Assembly: GCF_021343995.1 (NCBI RefSeq)
Contig: NZ_JAJTTE010000005.1
Coordinates: forward strand, 150,620 to 214,619
Reading direction: 5' to 3'
DNA from: Pseudonocardia terrae
GTDB lineage: Bacteria > Actinomycetota > Actinomycetes > Mycobacteriales > Pseudonocardiaceae
Length of the DNA stretch: 64,000 nucleotides
The translations under genes and the position numbers were made by a program. Below the pieces are notes generated by a model. That model ran no database searches. It saw only the letters and a program-made list of their open reading frames with translations, and had not been told where the DNA came from. Below, piece after piece: positions 8,897 through 17,964 of this stretch. The stretch's first letter is position 1. Each line of letters begins with the position of its first letter.

Positions 8897-11800
8897 GTGA
8901 CAGAGACGATCAGCCGCCTGCCCGCCGAGGCGCCCGATGTCGGAGAAGCCGCACCGGATCGCCTGACCGGTATCGAGGCCCTCGTCCGGGTCCTGACCGA
9001 TCAGGCCGCCGCCGACGCTCGCGCCGGCCTCACCACCGGCGGGTTCGTGTCCGGCTACCCGGGCTCGCCGATCGGCAGGCTGCACGACGTCCTGGAAGCC
9101 CGTTCCGCGGAGTTGGCCGAGCGGCGGATCGTGCACTCACCCGGGCTCAACGAGGAGCTCGCCGCCACCGCGGTCTGGGGCAGTCAGACGGTGGCCGGCA
9201 CCCCCGGCGCGGCCGTCGACGGTGTGTTCGGGATGTGGTACGCGAAAGCCCCCGGAGTCGACCGGGCGGGCGATGCGCTGCGCCACGGCGCGATCCGCGG
9301 GGCCGCGCCGCACGGCGGGGTGCTCGTCGTGGCGGGCGACGACCCCAAGCCCAACGCCACGATGTACCCCAGCGACAGCAACCTCGCGTTCCACGCCTGG
9401 GGCATGCCGGTGCTCTTCCCGAGCTCAGTCCAGGAGGTGCGGGACCTCGGCCTGCACGGCTACGCGCTCTCACGCGCCGCGGGCGTGTGGGTCGGGTTCA
9501 AGATGGTCACCTCGGTCGCCGACGGTACGGGGACGGTGCGGGACACGCCCGTCGTCCCGCGGATCCCGACCGTGACGCTCGACGGCGTGCCCTTCGCTCC
9601 TCGCCTGCGGGTGAACGACGCCGGCGAACTCATGAAGGACGCTGAGCGGGACCTGCACGCGGCACGGCTCCGGCTCGCCGCCGAGTACATCCGACAGAAC
9701 CGGCTCAACCCGGTCGTCGTGGATCCGCCGGGGGCCACGATCGGTGTGGTCGCCGCAGGGCCCGTCTACGCCGAGCTGCGCCGGGCCCTCGATCGGCTCG
9801 GTGTGGGCGAGGCTGACCTGCATCGCCGGGGGGTCCGGCTCAAGAAGGTCACGGCGCTGTCCCCGATCGACGCCGCGGAGTGGGAGGAGTTCGCGGACGG
9901 GCTGACCGAGATCATCGTGGTCGAGGAGAAGCGCCCGATCCTGGAGCCCTCGCTCAAGGACGCGCTGTACGGGCGCACCGACCGGCCGACGATCGTCGGG
10001 AAGACCGACGAGTCCGGTGCGGAGTTCCTGCCGGTGCACGGGGAGATCACCACAGGTCTGCTCGCCCGCCGGTTCGCCGAGCGCTGGGGGCTGTCCGCCG
10101 CCGTCCCGCGTTCCCGCCCGGCGCCGTTGCCGCTGCTGACCACCTCCCGGACCGGCTTCTTCTGCTCGGGCTGCCCGCACAACACCGGGCTGAAGGCGCC
10201 CGAGGGGGCGAGCGTCGGTGCGGGCATCGGCTGCCATCTGCTGGGCCTGTTCGCAGGGCGCCCGGAGCACGGGGAGATCTCGGGCTACACGCAGATGGGG
10301 GGTGAAGGTGCGCAGTGGCTGGGCATGGCCCCGTTCACGAACACCCCCCACCTCGTCCAGAATGTCGGGGACGGCACGTTCCACCACTCGGCCAGCCTCG
10401 CTGTGCGGGCGGCCGTCGCCGGCGGGGTGAACGTCACCTACAAGGTGCTCTACAACGGCACCGTCGGGATGACCGGTGGGCAGGAGGTCCGCGGCGGGAT
10501 GACCGTGCCCGCGATGGCGCGGATGCTGCTCGCCGAGGGTGTCGCGCGAGTCGTGGTGACCAGCGACGATCCGGGGAAGTACCGGCGGCGGGACCTGCCG
10601 CGCGGTGTCCGGGTCAGACCGCGCGAGGAGATCGTCGCGGTGCAGGAGGAGCTGGCCGGGGTGCCCGGTGTGACCGTGCTGATCCACGACCAGATGTGTG
10701 CGGCGGAGAAGCGGCGGTGGCAGCGCCGGACCGGCACCACGGCCACGAAGCGTGTCATGATCAATGAGCGCGTGTGCGAGGCGTGCGGTGACTGCAGCCG
10801 GACCTCCCAGTGCCTGTCCGTGCAGCCGGTGGAGACCGAGTTCGGCCGCAAGACGACGATTCACCAGTCCTCCTGCAACACGGACTACACCTGCGCCGCG
10901 GGAGACTGTCCGTCCTTCCTCACCGTCGAGACGAAGAACGCGACCCGTCGGAGGGCGGAGATCCCGGAGGCACCCTCGGTGCCGGAGCCCACGGTCGTGG
11001 TACCGCGGGACTCGTTCTCGATCCACATGACGGGGATCGGCGGGACCGGGGTCATCTCCGTGAGCCAGATGCTCGGCGCGGCGGCGACACTCGAGGGCAG
11101 GCGTGTGCGCAGCCTCGACCTCACCGGATCCACGATCAAGGCGGGCCCGGTCGTGTCCCAGCTCCAGGTCGTCGCGACAGGCGAGCCGCCGGCCGGTATC
11201 GCCGACGGCGGTGCGGACCTGTTCCTCGCGTTCGACCTGCTGGCGGGGATGACCCCCGCGAACCTCGCGCCGGCGGGCGCCGACCGGACCGTCGTGGTGG
11301 CGTCCTCGGCCGTGACGCCCACCGCGCAGATGGCCGTCGACCCCACGGTCCGCTACCCCTCGACGGAGGAGCTGCGCAGCACGCTCGACGCGACCAGCAG
11401 GGCCGACCACAACGTTTACCTCGACGTCGAGATCCTGGCGGAGAGCATCGTCGGGACGCACATGGCGGCCAACGCGCTGCTGGTCGGTGTCGCCTTCCAG
11501 GCCGGGGCCCTCCCGCTGCGCGCCGACTCGATCGAGCAGGCGATCCGGGATCAGGGCACCGCGGTCGAGCAGAACCTGGCGGCCTTCCGCTGGGGTCGCG
11601 CGGTCGTCGCCGATCCCGCACTCGCCGAACGACTCGGAACCCGCCCGACGGGCCACGGTGCGGTCGACGGGCAGACCCGCGCCCTGGTCGAGCGGATCGG
11701 CGCGACCGGCGAACTGGCCCGGTTGCTCGAGATCCGGATCCCGGACCTGGTGGAGTACCACAGCGAGGCCTACGCCCGCACCTATGCGGACGTGGTCGCC

Positions 11801-12361
11801 GAGGTGGCGGCGGCGGAGCGGGCCGTCGACGGTGACGGGCTGGCCCGGGCGGTGGCCTACCACCTGCACCGGGTCATGGCCTACAAGGACGAGTACGAGG
11901 TCGCCCGGCTGCACCTGCTGGACTCCGCGACCGCGACGGTGGAAGCCGAGTTCGGAACGGGCGCGCGGGTCTCCTGGAACCTGCACCCGCCCGTGCTGCG
12001 GTACCTCGGGATGGACCGCAAGATCACCCTCGGACCGTGGTTCCGGCCTGCGTTCGGGGCACTCCGGGCGATGCGCAGGGTGCGAGGAACCCCGGCCGAC
12101 GTGTTCGGCCGCGCCCGGGTCCGCCGCGTCGAGCGGGCGCTCGTCGCCCACCACACCGCCCTCAGCCGAGCCGTCGCGGTCGGGCTGACGAACGAGAACC
12201 ACGCGGCGAGGACCGCGCTGATCGAGGCGGTCGGGGAGGTCCGCGGCTACGAGGAGATCAAGATGGGCGCCGTCGTGCGGTACGTCGAGGCGGCACGACC
12301 GCTGGCGGTCGTCGCAGGTGTGCCGTTCGCGACCGACGGGTTGGCGGAGGCGGACCGATGA
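8897..12361 (+). CDS. indolepyruvate ferredoxin oxidoreductase-family fusion protein
   Basis: 1154 residues from GTG 8897, a normal size for the fused alpha/beta enzyme. It starts with a pyrimidine-binding domain (GGFVSGYPGSPIG near residue 50). The TPP-binding domain follows around residue 420, with FFCSGCPHNTGLKAPEG, and then a cysteine-rich iron-sulfur segment (CEACGDCSRTSQC and CNTDYTCAAGDC) near residues 630-670. The C-terminal gamma-like domain contains the motif GIGGTGVISVSQMLG. The enzyme oxidatively decarboxylates 2-oxo acids to acyl-CoA, reducing ferredoxin. It opens a four-gene operon with a hydratase, an SDR and a 2-hydroxyacid oxidase. The oxidase could supply the 2-oxo acid, which suggests an aryl- or alkyl-2-hydroxy acid pathway. 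Confidence 0.93.
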   Translation: MTETISRLPAEAPDVGEAAPDRLTGIEALVRVLTDQAAADARAGLTTGGFVSGYPGSPIGRLHDVLEARSAELAERRIVHSPGLNEELAATAVWGSQTVAGTPGAAVDGVFGMWYAKAPGVDRAGDALRHGAIRGAAPHGGVLVVAGDDPKPNATMYPSDSNLAFHAWGMPVLFPSSVQEVRDLGLHGYALSRAAGVWVGFKMVTSVADGTGTVRDTPVVPRIPTVTLDGVPFAPRLRVNDAGELMKDAERDLHAARLRLAAEYIRQNRLNPVVVDPPGATIGVVAAGPVYAELRRALDRLGVGEADLHRRGVRLKKVTALSPIDAAEWEEFADGLTEIIVVEEKRPILEPSLKDALYGRTDRPTIVGKTDESGAEFLPVHGEITTGLLARRFAERWGLSAAVPRSRPAPLPLLTTSRTGFFCSGCPHNTGLKAPEGASVGAGIGCHLLGLFAGRPEHGEISGYTQMGGEGAQWLGMAPFTNTPHLVQNVGDGTFHHSASLAVRAAVAGGVNVTYKVLYNGTVGMTGGQEVRGGMTVPAMARMLLAEGVARVVVTSDDPGKYRRRDLPRGVRVRPREEIVAVQEELAGVPGVTVLIHDQMCAAEKRRWQRRTGTTATKRVMINERVCEACGDCSRTSQCLSVQPVETEFGRKTTIHQSSCNTDYTCAAGDCPSFLTVETKNATRRRAEIPEAPSVPEPTVVVPRDSFSIHMTGIGGTGVISVSQMLGAAATLEGRRVRSLDLTGSTIKAGPVVSQLQVVATGEPPAGIADGGADLFLAFDLLAGMTPANLAPAGADRTVVVASSAVTPTAQMAVDPTVRYPSTEELRSTLDATSRADHNVYLDVEILAESIVGTHMAANALLVGVAFQAGALPLRADSIEQAIRDQGTAVEQNLAAFRWGRAVVADPALAERLGTRPTGHGAVDGQTRALVERIGATGELARLLEIRIPDLVEYHSEAYARTYADVVAEVAAAERAVDGDGLARAVAYHLHRVMAYKDEYEVARLHLLDSATATVEAEFGTGARVSWNLHPPVLRYLGMDRKITLGPWFRPAFGALRAMRRVRGTPADVFGRARVRRVERALVAHHTALSRAVAVGLTNENHAARTALIEAVGEVRGYEEIKMGAVVRYVEAARPLAVVAGVPFATDGLAEADR

Positions 12362-13215
12362 GCACCGCCCTCTCCGGACTGTGCCGCTACACCGTCGAGG
12401 CCTACGACGACGTCGTCGGCGGGCCCGGTCCGACAACGCCGACCGGGCGGGCCCGCCCGCTCCCCGCCGAGCTCGCCGCGTTGTCGCAGGCCGAGGCGTA
12501 CGCGGTCCAGCGCGAGTGCGTCACGGAGCTGTGCGCGACGTGGGGAGCCCGGCCGCGCGGCTACAAGATCAGCGTTACCGGGAAGGCCGACCAGGAACGG
12601 ATCGGGGCCACCGAGCCGACCTTCGGCAGGCTGACGGACCGGCACCTCCTTCCGAGCGGTGCGGTGATCCCTCTCGATCTGGCCAACCAGCCGCTGCTCG
12701 AACCGGAGCTCGTCCTGCGCACCTCCGCCGACCTCGGACCGCAGGCGGGCCCGGACGAGATCCACGCCGTGGTCGAGATCGCCGCCGCGTTGGAGATCCC
12801 CGTCTGCCGGTTCGTGGACTGGTGGCCCGAGGGACAGCTCCCTCGGCTCACCCTCATGGGTCTGATCGCGGACAACTCCGTCGCCGGCTTCGTCGTGCTG
12901 GGCACACGGTGGTCACGGCTGCCGAGAGAGCGGGTCCGGCAGGTGACGGCGACCGTGGACACACCCGACGGCGATGTGGTGCACGGTCACGCGTCGGCAG
13001 TCCTGGGCGACCCGCTGGCGGCGCTCTCCTGGTTGGTCGGCGCCCTCGCGCGGACCGGGGAGATCCTGCCCGCCGGGTCGCTGGTGTCCAGCGGGACCCT
13101 GGCCGCACCCACCCGAGCCGTGCCCGGTACCTACCGGGCACGCTTCGACCAGGGGATCGGCGAGGTCGCCGTCACGTTCGCGGAAGGGGTGGGATCGTCG
13201 TGGATCTCGAGCTGA
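12358..13215 (+). CDS. 2-keto-4-pentenoate hydratase / fumarylacetoacetate hydrolase-family protein
   Basis: 285 residues; the ATG overlaps the preceding stop (ATGA). The fold resembles MhpD-type hydratases: GYKISVTGKADQERIGATEP in the N-terminal third, and the metal-binding acidic cluster LLEPELVLRTSADL near residue 115. HAVVEIAAALEIPVCRF comes next, and GTLAAPTRAVPGTYRARFD sits near the C-terminus. Family members hydrate 2-hydroxypentadienoates or decarboxylate/hydrolyse oxo-acids in aromatic meta-cleavage pathways. No ring-cleavage dioxygenase is seen in the window, so the exact reaction is open. It is co-translated with the ferredoxin oxidoreductase, and the SDR start lies inside its 3' end. 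Confidence 0.85.
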   Translation: MSTALSGLCRYTVEAYDDVVGGPGPTTPTGRARPLPAELAALSQAEAYAVQRECVTELCATWGARPRGYKISVTGKADQERIGATEPTFGRLTDRHLLPSGAVIPLDLANQPLLEPELVLRTSADLGPQAGPDEIHAVVEIAAALEIPVCRFVDWWPEGQLPRLTLMGLIADNSVAGFVVLGTRWSRLPRERVRQVTATVDTPDGDVVHGHASAVLGDPLAALSWLVGALARTGEILPAGSLVSSGTLAAPTRAVPGTYRARFDQGIGEVAVTFAEGVGSSWISS

Positions 13216-13973
13216 AGGACCGTACGTTCCTGGTCACGGGCGGTACTGCGGGCCTGGGGTTCGGCATTGCGGAGGTGCTGGTCCGGGAAGGCGCACACGT
13301 CGCCGTCTGCGGCCGCGACTCCGGGCGCCTGGCCGACGCCGCGGAGCGGCTCGGCGGCGACGTGCTCGCGGTATGCGCCGACGTCACCCGCGCCGAGGAC
13401 ATCGAGGCGCTGGTCGCCGCGGCGGGCGAGCGCTGGGGCAGGCTGGACGGGCTGGTCAGCAACGCCGGGGTGCACACTTCGGGCACGTTCGTCGACACCT
13501 CCGACGAGGAGTGGCAGGCGGACTTCGAGCTGAAGCTGCTCGCAGCCGTCCGGCTGGTCCGGACAGCACTGCCGCTCCTGCGGGCAGCGGAGGGCGGCGC
13601 CTCGGTGCTCAGCGTGCTGAGCATCTTCGCCCGGTTCCAGCCGGCCCGGTCGATGCCGAGCTCGGTCTACCGCTCCGCTGGTCTCGCGCTCACCAAGGGC
13701 CTGTCGAACGAGCTTGCGGCGGACCGGATCCGGGTCAACGCCCTGCTCGTCGGGTTCATCCGCAGCGACCAATGGGTCCGAGCCGCTGCCGCCACCGGGG
13801 AGGACGTGGCGGACTACGAACGCCGACGCGCAACCGAGCTCGGCATCCCGCTCGGCAGAGCCGGCACGACCGAGGAGTTCGCCGACCTCGCGGCGTTCGT
13901 GCTGTCGCCACGGGCGGGGTACCTCACCGGTACCGCGCTGAACGTCGACGGCGGACTCTCACCGGTGGTATAG
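13200..13973 (+). CDS. SDR-family oxidoreductase with non-canonical active site
   Basis: 257 residues from GTG 13200, overlapping the previous gene by 16 bases. The NAD(P)-binding motif TGGTAGLGFG is near residue 13 and the structural NAG motif is present (VSNAGVH). A serine-rich strand (SVLSVLSIFARF) precedes the active site, but the usual YxxxK reads YRSAG, so the catalytic lysine is replaced by glycine. The C-terminal GYLTGTALNVDGG is normal. Either the reductase chemistry is altered or the protein has another function; some SDR subfamilies lack this lysine. Position in the operon suggests it acts on the same pathway intermediate as its neighbours. Confidence 0.85.
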   Translation: MDLELKDRTFLVTGGTAGLGFGIAEVLVREGAHVAVCGRDSGRLADAAERLGGDVLAVCADVTRAEDIEALVAAAGERWGRLDGLVSNAGVHTSGTFVDTSDEEWQADFELKLLAAVRLVRTALPLLRAAEGGASVLSVLSIFARFQPARSMPSSVYRSAGLALTKGLSNELAADRIRVNALLVGFIRSDQWVRAAAATGEDVADYERRRATELGIPLGRAGTTEEFADLAAFVLSPRAGYLTGTALNVDGGLSPVV

Positions 13974-15188
13974 GTGCACGCATTCGGCTTCGATGTCCGG
14001 CTCCGGGCGCCCGAGCGTCTGATCAGCCTGGAGGACTACCAACGGGCGGCGCGACGCGTCCTCCCACGCATGGTGTCCAGTTTCGTCGACGGCGGTGCGG
14101 AGGGGCTTCGCACCGTCGCCGCCAACCGCGCCGCCTTCGACGACTGGCAGCTCGTGCCTCGTCTGCTTGTCGGGCACGACACCCCGCGACTGGGCGTGAC
14201 CGTCGCCGGCACCCCGCTCGCGCTGCCGGTCCTGCTGGCACCGACCGGGTTCACCGGGCTCTCGCGGTGGAGCGGCGACCGTGATGCCGTGCGCGCCGCG
14301 GAGCGGTGCGGGACCCGGTACTGCGTCAGCACCGCGGCCTCGTGGACGCTGGAGGAGATCGCGGAGGCGGGGACCACCGACCACGTCTTCCAGCTCTATC
14401 CCACCGGCACCGCCGGGCTGTCGGCGGAGCTGCTGCGACGCGCTCGGAACGCGGGTTACCGCACGCTGATGGTCACCGCCGACGTGCCGGTCATGGGCAA
14501 CCGCGAGGGTGAGCGACGGGAGGGGATGGGCATCCCGCCGGTGCTGACACCTCGGCGGCTGCTCGACGTCGCCCGGCACCCGCGCTGGGCGGCCGCCGTC
14601 GTGCGCCACCGTCGGGTGGGCGGTCGCAACATGGTCGACGAGGGAGGCGTCGCAGCAGCGGTCCGGGCAGCCGAGCTGCAGGAGCGGGCCGTGATGCAGG
14701 CAGAGCTGAGCTGGGACGACCTGGCCTGGATGCGGGACGGGTGGCCGGGCCGGATGTACCTCAAGGGCGTGCTCCGGGCCGAGGACGCGAGCCGCGCGGT
14801 GGACCTGGGATGCGACGGCGTGGTCGTGTCGAACCACGGCGGCCGCCAGCTCGACGGTGCACCGCCGAGCCTCGCCGTCCTGCCGGAGGTCGTCGGCGAG
14901 GTCGGTGACCGCGCGGAGGTGCTGTTCGACGGCGGCATCCGGCGCGGTTCGGACGTCGTCACCGCCCTCGCCCTGGGCGCGGACGCGGTCCTGATCGGCA
15001 GGCCCTACGTCCACGGACTCGCGGTGGCCGGCCAGCGGGGCGTGGAGCACGTCCTGGAGATCCTCCGCGAGGAGATCACCCGCACCCTCGTCCTGCTCGG
15101 CGTGGCGGGCGTCGCGGACCTGGACCGCTCCCATCTCCGTCCCGCGACCGGCGGTCACGCGTCCACGGATCGGGTCCCGGCGTACTGA
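13974..15188 (+). CDS. FMN-dependent alpha-hydroxy-acid oxidase/dehydrogenase
   Basis: 404 residues; the GTG start follows the SDR stop directly. It is a TIM-barrel enzyme of the lactate oxidase / mandelate dehydrogenase / lactate 2-monooxygenase family. LLAPTGFTGLSRWSGD and the FMN-binding strand YCVSTAASWTLEEIA are in the first half. The catalytic histidine-arginine motif VVSNHGGRQLDG is near residue 280, followed by the phosphate-binding FDGGIRRGSDVVTALALGA and IGRPYVHGL. It oxidises an L-2-hydroxy acid to the 2-oxo acid. This fits the 2-oxo acid:ferredoxin oxidoreductase three genes upstream. The substrate side chain is not predictable here. Confidence 0.92.
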   Translation: MHAFGFDVRLRAPERLISLEDYQRAARRVLPRMVSSFVDGGAEGLRTVAANRAAFDDWQLVPRLLVGHDTPRLGVTVAGTPLALPVLLAPTGFTGLSRWSGDRDAVRAAERCGTRYCVSTAASWTLEEIAEAGTTDHVFQLYPTGTAGLSAELLRRARNAGYRTLMVTADVPVMGNREGERREGMGIPPVLTPRRLLDVARHPRWAAAVVRHRRVGGRNMVDEGGVAAAVRAAELQERAVMQAELSWDDLAWMRDGWPGRMYLKGVLRAEDASRAVDLGCDGVVVSNHGGRQLDGAPPSLAVLPEVVGEVGDRAEVLFDGGIRRGSDVVTALALGADAVLIGRPYVHGLAVAGQRGVEHVLEILREEITRTLVLLGVAGVADLDRSHLRPATGGHASTDRVPAY

Positions 15189-15256
15189 GTGCTCGGTCGG
15201 CGAACCGTCTTCGTCGGCCGCTGTCGTCATCGGCCGCCGCCAGCCACGCGAGGAGG

Positions 15257-15805
15257 TCACCGCATCCCGGCGGTCTTCTCCAGGTAGGCGAGTGCGGCCT
15301 CCCCGTCGTCGGCGAAGAAGACCAGGGCGGCGAGAGGGACGGGCAGAAATCCCTCTGCGTCCATCCGCCGGAGCTGGAGCGTCAGTCCGTCGTAGAAGCC
15401 CGCCGTGTTCAGCAGCACCACCGGCTTGTCGTGCAGTTTGTGCTTCCTCAGCTCCAGGATCTCGGTCGCCTCGTCCAGAGTGCCCAGGCCACCGGCCATC
15501 ACCACGATGGCGTCGGCGCCGGCCAGCATCAGCGCCTTGCGTTCGGCGAGATCTCCGGCGATGACCATCTCGTCGGCGTCCTTCCTTGCCACGTCGCGGA
15601 GGAAGCCGACCGAGATCCCGACGAGCCGGCCTCCGGCCTCCCGGACCCCGTCGGCGACGACCTTCATCAGTCCGGTATCGGATCCGCCCCAGATCAGGGT
15701 GTGGCCGCCCTTGCCGAGAAGCTCGGCGAACTCGCGGGCCGGACGGGTGTAGCGCTCGTCGAGATCGGCCCCGGAGAGGAAGACGCAGATTCTCACTGTG
15801 CGCAC
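15257..15805 (-). CDS. TIGR00730-family Rossmann protein (LOG-like)
   Basis: 182 residues with the LOG family layout: an MRICVFLSG-like N-terminus, GGSDTGLMKVVADGV, and the nucleotide-binding motif in a variant form AGGLGTLDE (usually PGGxGTxxE). Family members hydrolyse cytokinin riboside monophosphates or other nucleoside monophosphates. GTG 15805 or GTG 15796 could be the start; neither has a good ribosome-binding site. The upstream end of an IS630-type element lies only 5 bases from the first of these. The native promoter is therefore displaced, and expression now depends on the IS or on a leaderless transcript. Confidence 0.8.
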   Translation of the reverse strand: MRTVRICVFLSGADLDERYTRPAREFAELLGKGGHTLIWGGSDTGLMKVVADGVREAGGRLVGISVGFLRDVARKDADEMVIAGDLAERKALMLAGADAIVVMAGGLGTLDEATEILELRKHKLHDKPVVLLNTAGFYDGLTLQLRRMDAEGFLPVPLAALVFFADDGEAALAYLEKTAGMR

Positions 15806-15810
15806 TCTAG

Positions 15811-17049
15811 TAGTGTGTCGCAGCTAATTCATTGGGTATAGGTGGCGGAGTTTGGTGCGGGCGTCGGCGGTGGTGAAGTGCCATTGGATTTGGCGTTGGT
15901 CGGCGTTCACGGCGGTCTGCCAGGCGGCCAGCTCGGTGTTGAGCAGGTCGAGGTCGGCGATGCGGCGGTCGAGGCAGTGGCGGGTCAGTGCGGAGAGCTC
16001 TATCTCGGCGATGTTGAGCCAGGAGCCGTGTGTGGGGGTGTGATGGATCTCCAGGCGTTGAGCGAGGGCGAAGGCGGTGGCCGGGTCGAAGGCCTCGTAG
16101 AGCGAGCTGGTGCCGTGGGTGTTGAGGTTGTCCATGACCAGGACGACGGCCTCGGCGTCGGGGTAGTCGACGGTGAGTAGCTGCTGGACCTGGTGTGCCC
16201 AGTCGATCCTGGTGCGGTGGGGTCGGGCGTCGACCCGTCGCCATCCGGCGAGGGGTTCGACCCAGCAGAAGATCGAGCAGGTGCCGCTGCGGACGTACTC
16301 GTTGTCTTCCCGGCGGTCGCGGCCCGGGACGGCGGGGATCGGGTCCCGGACCTGCCCGAGCATCTGGTAGGGCTTCTCGTCCATGCACACCACCGGACGG
16401 CGTGGATCCAGAGGGCGGGTGTAGACCGCTAGGACGTCCTCCATCCGGGCGGCGAACTCGGCGTTGGCGTGCGGCGGGATGGTCGGGCACTTCTTCAGAT
16501 GAGGACGCAGTGCCGTTTTTTTAGCACCCGGCCGATGGTGGAGTGGTCCAGGTCGGGCAGGTCCTCGACGAGGGCGACATGGCGCTCCAGCAGCCGCAGC
16601 GACCAACGGTTGTAGCCCTGGGGTGGAGCCGAACGGGCCAGCGCGATCAGACGGGCCTCGACCTCACCGGTCACGATCGGCGCCACTGGCGGGACCTCCC
16701 GCGCCTTGCGCCCGATCGTGGCCAGCACATCACCCTTGGTCTCCACGAACCGCTTCGTGACCACCCGCACCGTGGTCGTCGAGGTACCCGCCCGCTCGGC
16801 GACCACCACCTGCTCGGGTACCGGGCCGGCGTTGACGTCGAGCTCCAGCAACACACGCGCCCGCATGATCATCCGTGCCGGGTGCACCCCGGACCTGGTC
16901 AGCTTGGTCAGGAACTCACGCTCGGCCGCCGACAAGCCGACCGTGAACACCTTCGGACGAGGCATCGGATGCGCATCCTCTCAGCAGCAGATCAGGACTG
17001 CCGAGTACCGATACACCATATAGCTTGACATTCAGCGGCGACACGCTAC
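15811..17049 (-). mobile_element. IS630-family insertion sequence, complete
   Basis: The element is 1239 bases long and is bounded by imperfect inverted repeats: GTAGTGTGTCGCAGCT at the left end and GTAGCGTGTCGCCGCT read inward from the right. Both ends are flanked by TA (15809-15810 and 17050-17051), the target dinucleotide duplicated by IS630 elements. It carries one transposase gene in two frames with an intact DDE catalytic triad, so it looks recent and possibly active. It separates the LOG-like gene from the regulator region. Confidence 0.88.
15824..16965 (-). CDS. IS630-family transposase, made by programmed -1 frameshift
   Basis: The upstream frame (16965-16495) encodes the helix-turn-helix half, starting [17 protein letters not shown], and runs to RVLKK. 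The downstream frame continues [11 protein letters not shown] and holds the catalytic domain: the first Asp in CMDEKPY, the second in [11 protein letters not shown] and the Glu in [12 protein letters not shown]. The two join at a run of seven A residues (A AAA AAA on the minus strand, near 16515), a classical slippery heptamer for -1 slippage. A shift there gives one continuous protein of about 380 residues. This is the usual expression mode of several IS630 members, so I read it as programmed rather than broken. Confidence 0.87.
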
Positions 17050-17254
17050 TAGGTAGGGCTCGCGGCCGCCGGAGCCTCCCCAGGCCCCCTCTCGTTTCTC
17101 GAAGGTCACCGGCAACGTGGGGTCCCGACCCCGCGTAGGGCCACCCCGAGCAGCACCAGCAGGGTCGCGGCCGCGACGCTGCCGAGCAGGACCAGCACCG
17201 CTCCGACCGCCCGCAGCGAGTCCGTGGTCTGACGGGGTCCGCTGAACGGTGTCC

Positions 17255-17845
17255 TCAGTCCGCGGGGAGCAGCAGGTCGAGGAAGCGGCCGTGCAGGTCC
17301 GGCAGGTCCTGGTCGGAGTGCGCGATCCAGTACTCGTGTGCGCCGAGGGTGGCCGCCAGGGTGGCGTGCCCAGCGGCGATGGCGACGAGGTCGCCCTCGT
17401 CGGTGTCGCGGCGGCGCGCCACGAAGGCCGTGGCGATGCGGCGCCACTCGTCGTGCCGGAGCGCCGCCTTCTCCTGCACGGCGGGCACCGTGAGCAGGAG
17501 CTGGGCCCGGTGCAGCATCCAGGTCCGTTCCTCGGGCGGGTGGTGCAGGGCGGTGGGGGCGGTGCGGATGATGGCGTGGCGCCACGGCTCCGTCGCGGGC
17601 GCCTCGTCGAGCAGGCGGCGGAAGGTGGCGATCTCAGTGGGCGACTCGACCCAGAGGACGTCGGCCTTGGTGGAGAAGTAGCGGAAGAAGGTCCGGCGGC
17701 TGACTCCGGCTGCGGCGGCGATGTCGTCCACCGAGGTCTGTTCGAACCCGCGCTCGACGAACAGGGCCTGGGCGACGGCGGCGAGCTGGTGCGCGCTGGT
17801 GAGCGCGGGGCGGCCGCCGCGGTCGGTGGCGCCGGTGGTGGACAC
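17255..17845 (-). CDS. TetR-family regulator, MftR-like (mycofactocin-associated)
   Basis: 196 residues from GTG 17845. The DNA-binding domain reads GFEQTSVDDIAAAAGVSRRT followed by FFRYFSTKADVLW, the form seen in the mycofactocin system regulator family. The C-terminal half has VPAVQEKAALRHDEWRR, also typical. An ATG at 17920 is in frame but lies inside the operator, so I prefer the internal GTG although its ribosome-binding site is weak. It is divergent from a mycofactocin-coupled dehydrogenase, with a perfect palindrome between them. It probably represses both genes and responds to an acyl-CoA or an alcohol-derived ligand (inference). Confidence 0.82.
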   Translation of the reverse strand: MSTTGATDRGGRPALTSAHQLAAVAQALFVERGFEQTSVDDIAAAAGVSRRTFFRYFSTKADVLWVESPTEIATFRRLLDEAPATEPWRHAIIRTAPTALHHPPEERTWMLHRAQLLLTVPAVQEKAALRHDEWRRIATAFVARRRDTDEGDLVAIAAGHATLAATLGAHEYWIAHSDQDLPDLHGRFLDLLLPAD

Positions 17846-17904
17846 CTCGGGAATGGTCGCACGGGGTGTCGCGGCGAGCGCGGTCAGTGGATCTCCTCGA
17901 CTTT

Positions 17905-17919
17905 TGACACACCGTGTCA
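17905..17919. promoter_or_regulatory. palindromic operator between regulator and SDR
   Basis: TGACAC-ACC-GTGTCA is a perfect inverted repeat with 6-base arms, located between the divergent TetR and SDR genes. It overlaps a TTGACA hexamer (17904-17909), so binding would block polymerase. It is the natural candidate site for the adjacent MftR-like regulator. Confidence 0.65.
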
Positions 17920-17964
17920 TAACCTGCGGGCGACGGAGCAACGATGCAGGTCGGAGGCAAGGTC

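Noticed and set aside
17106..17230. Short hydrophobic minus-strand peptide (AVGAVLVLLGSVAAATLLVL) after the MftR-like gene
   Set aside because: It looks like a membrane segment but has no ATG/GTG start with a ribosome-binding site; it may be the remnant of a membrane protein.
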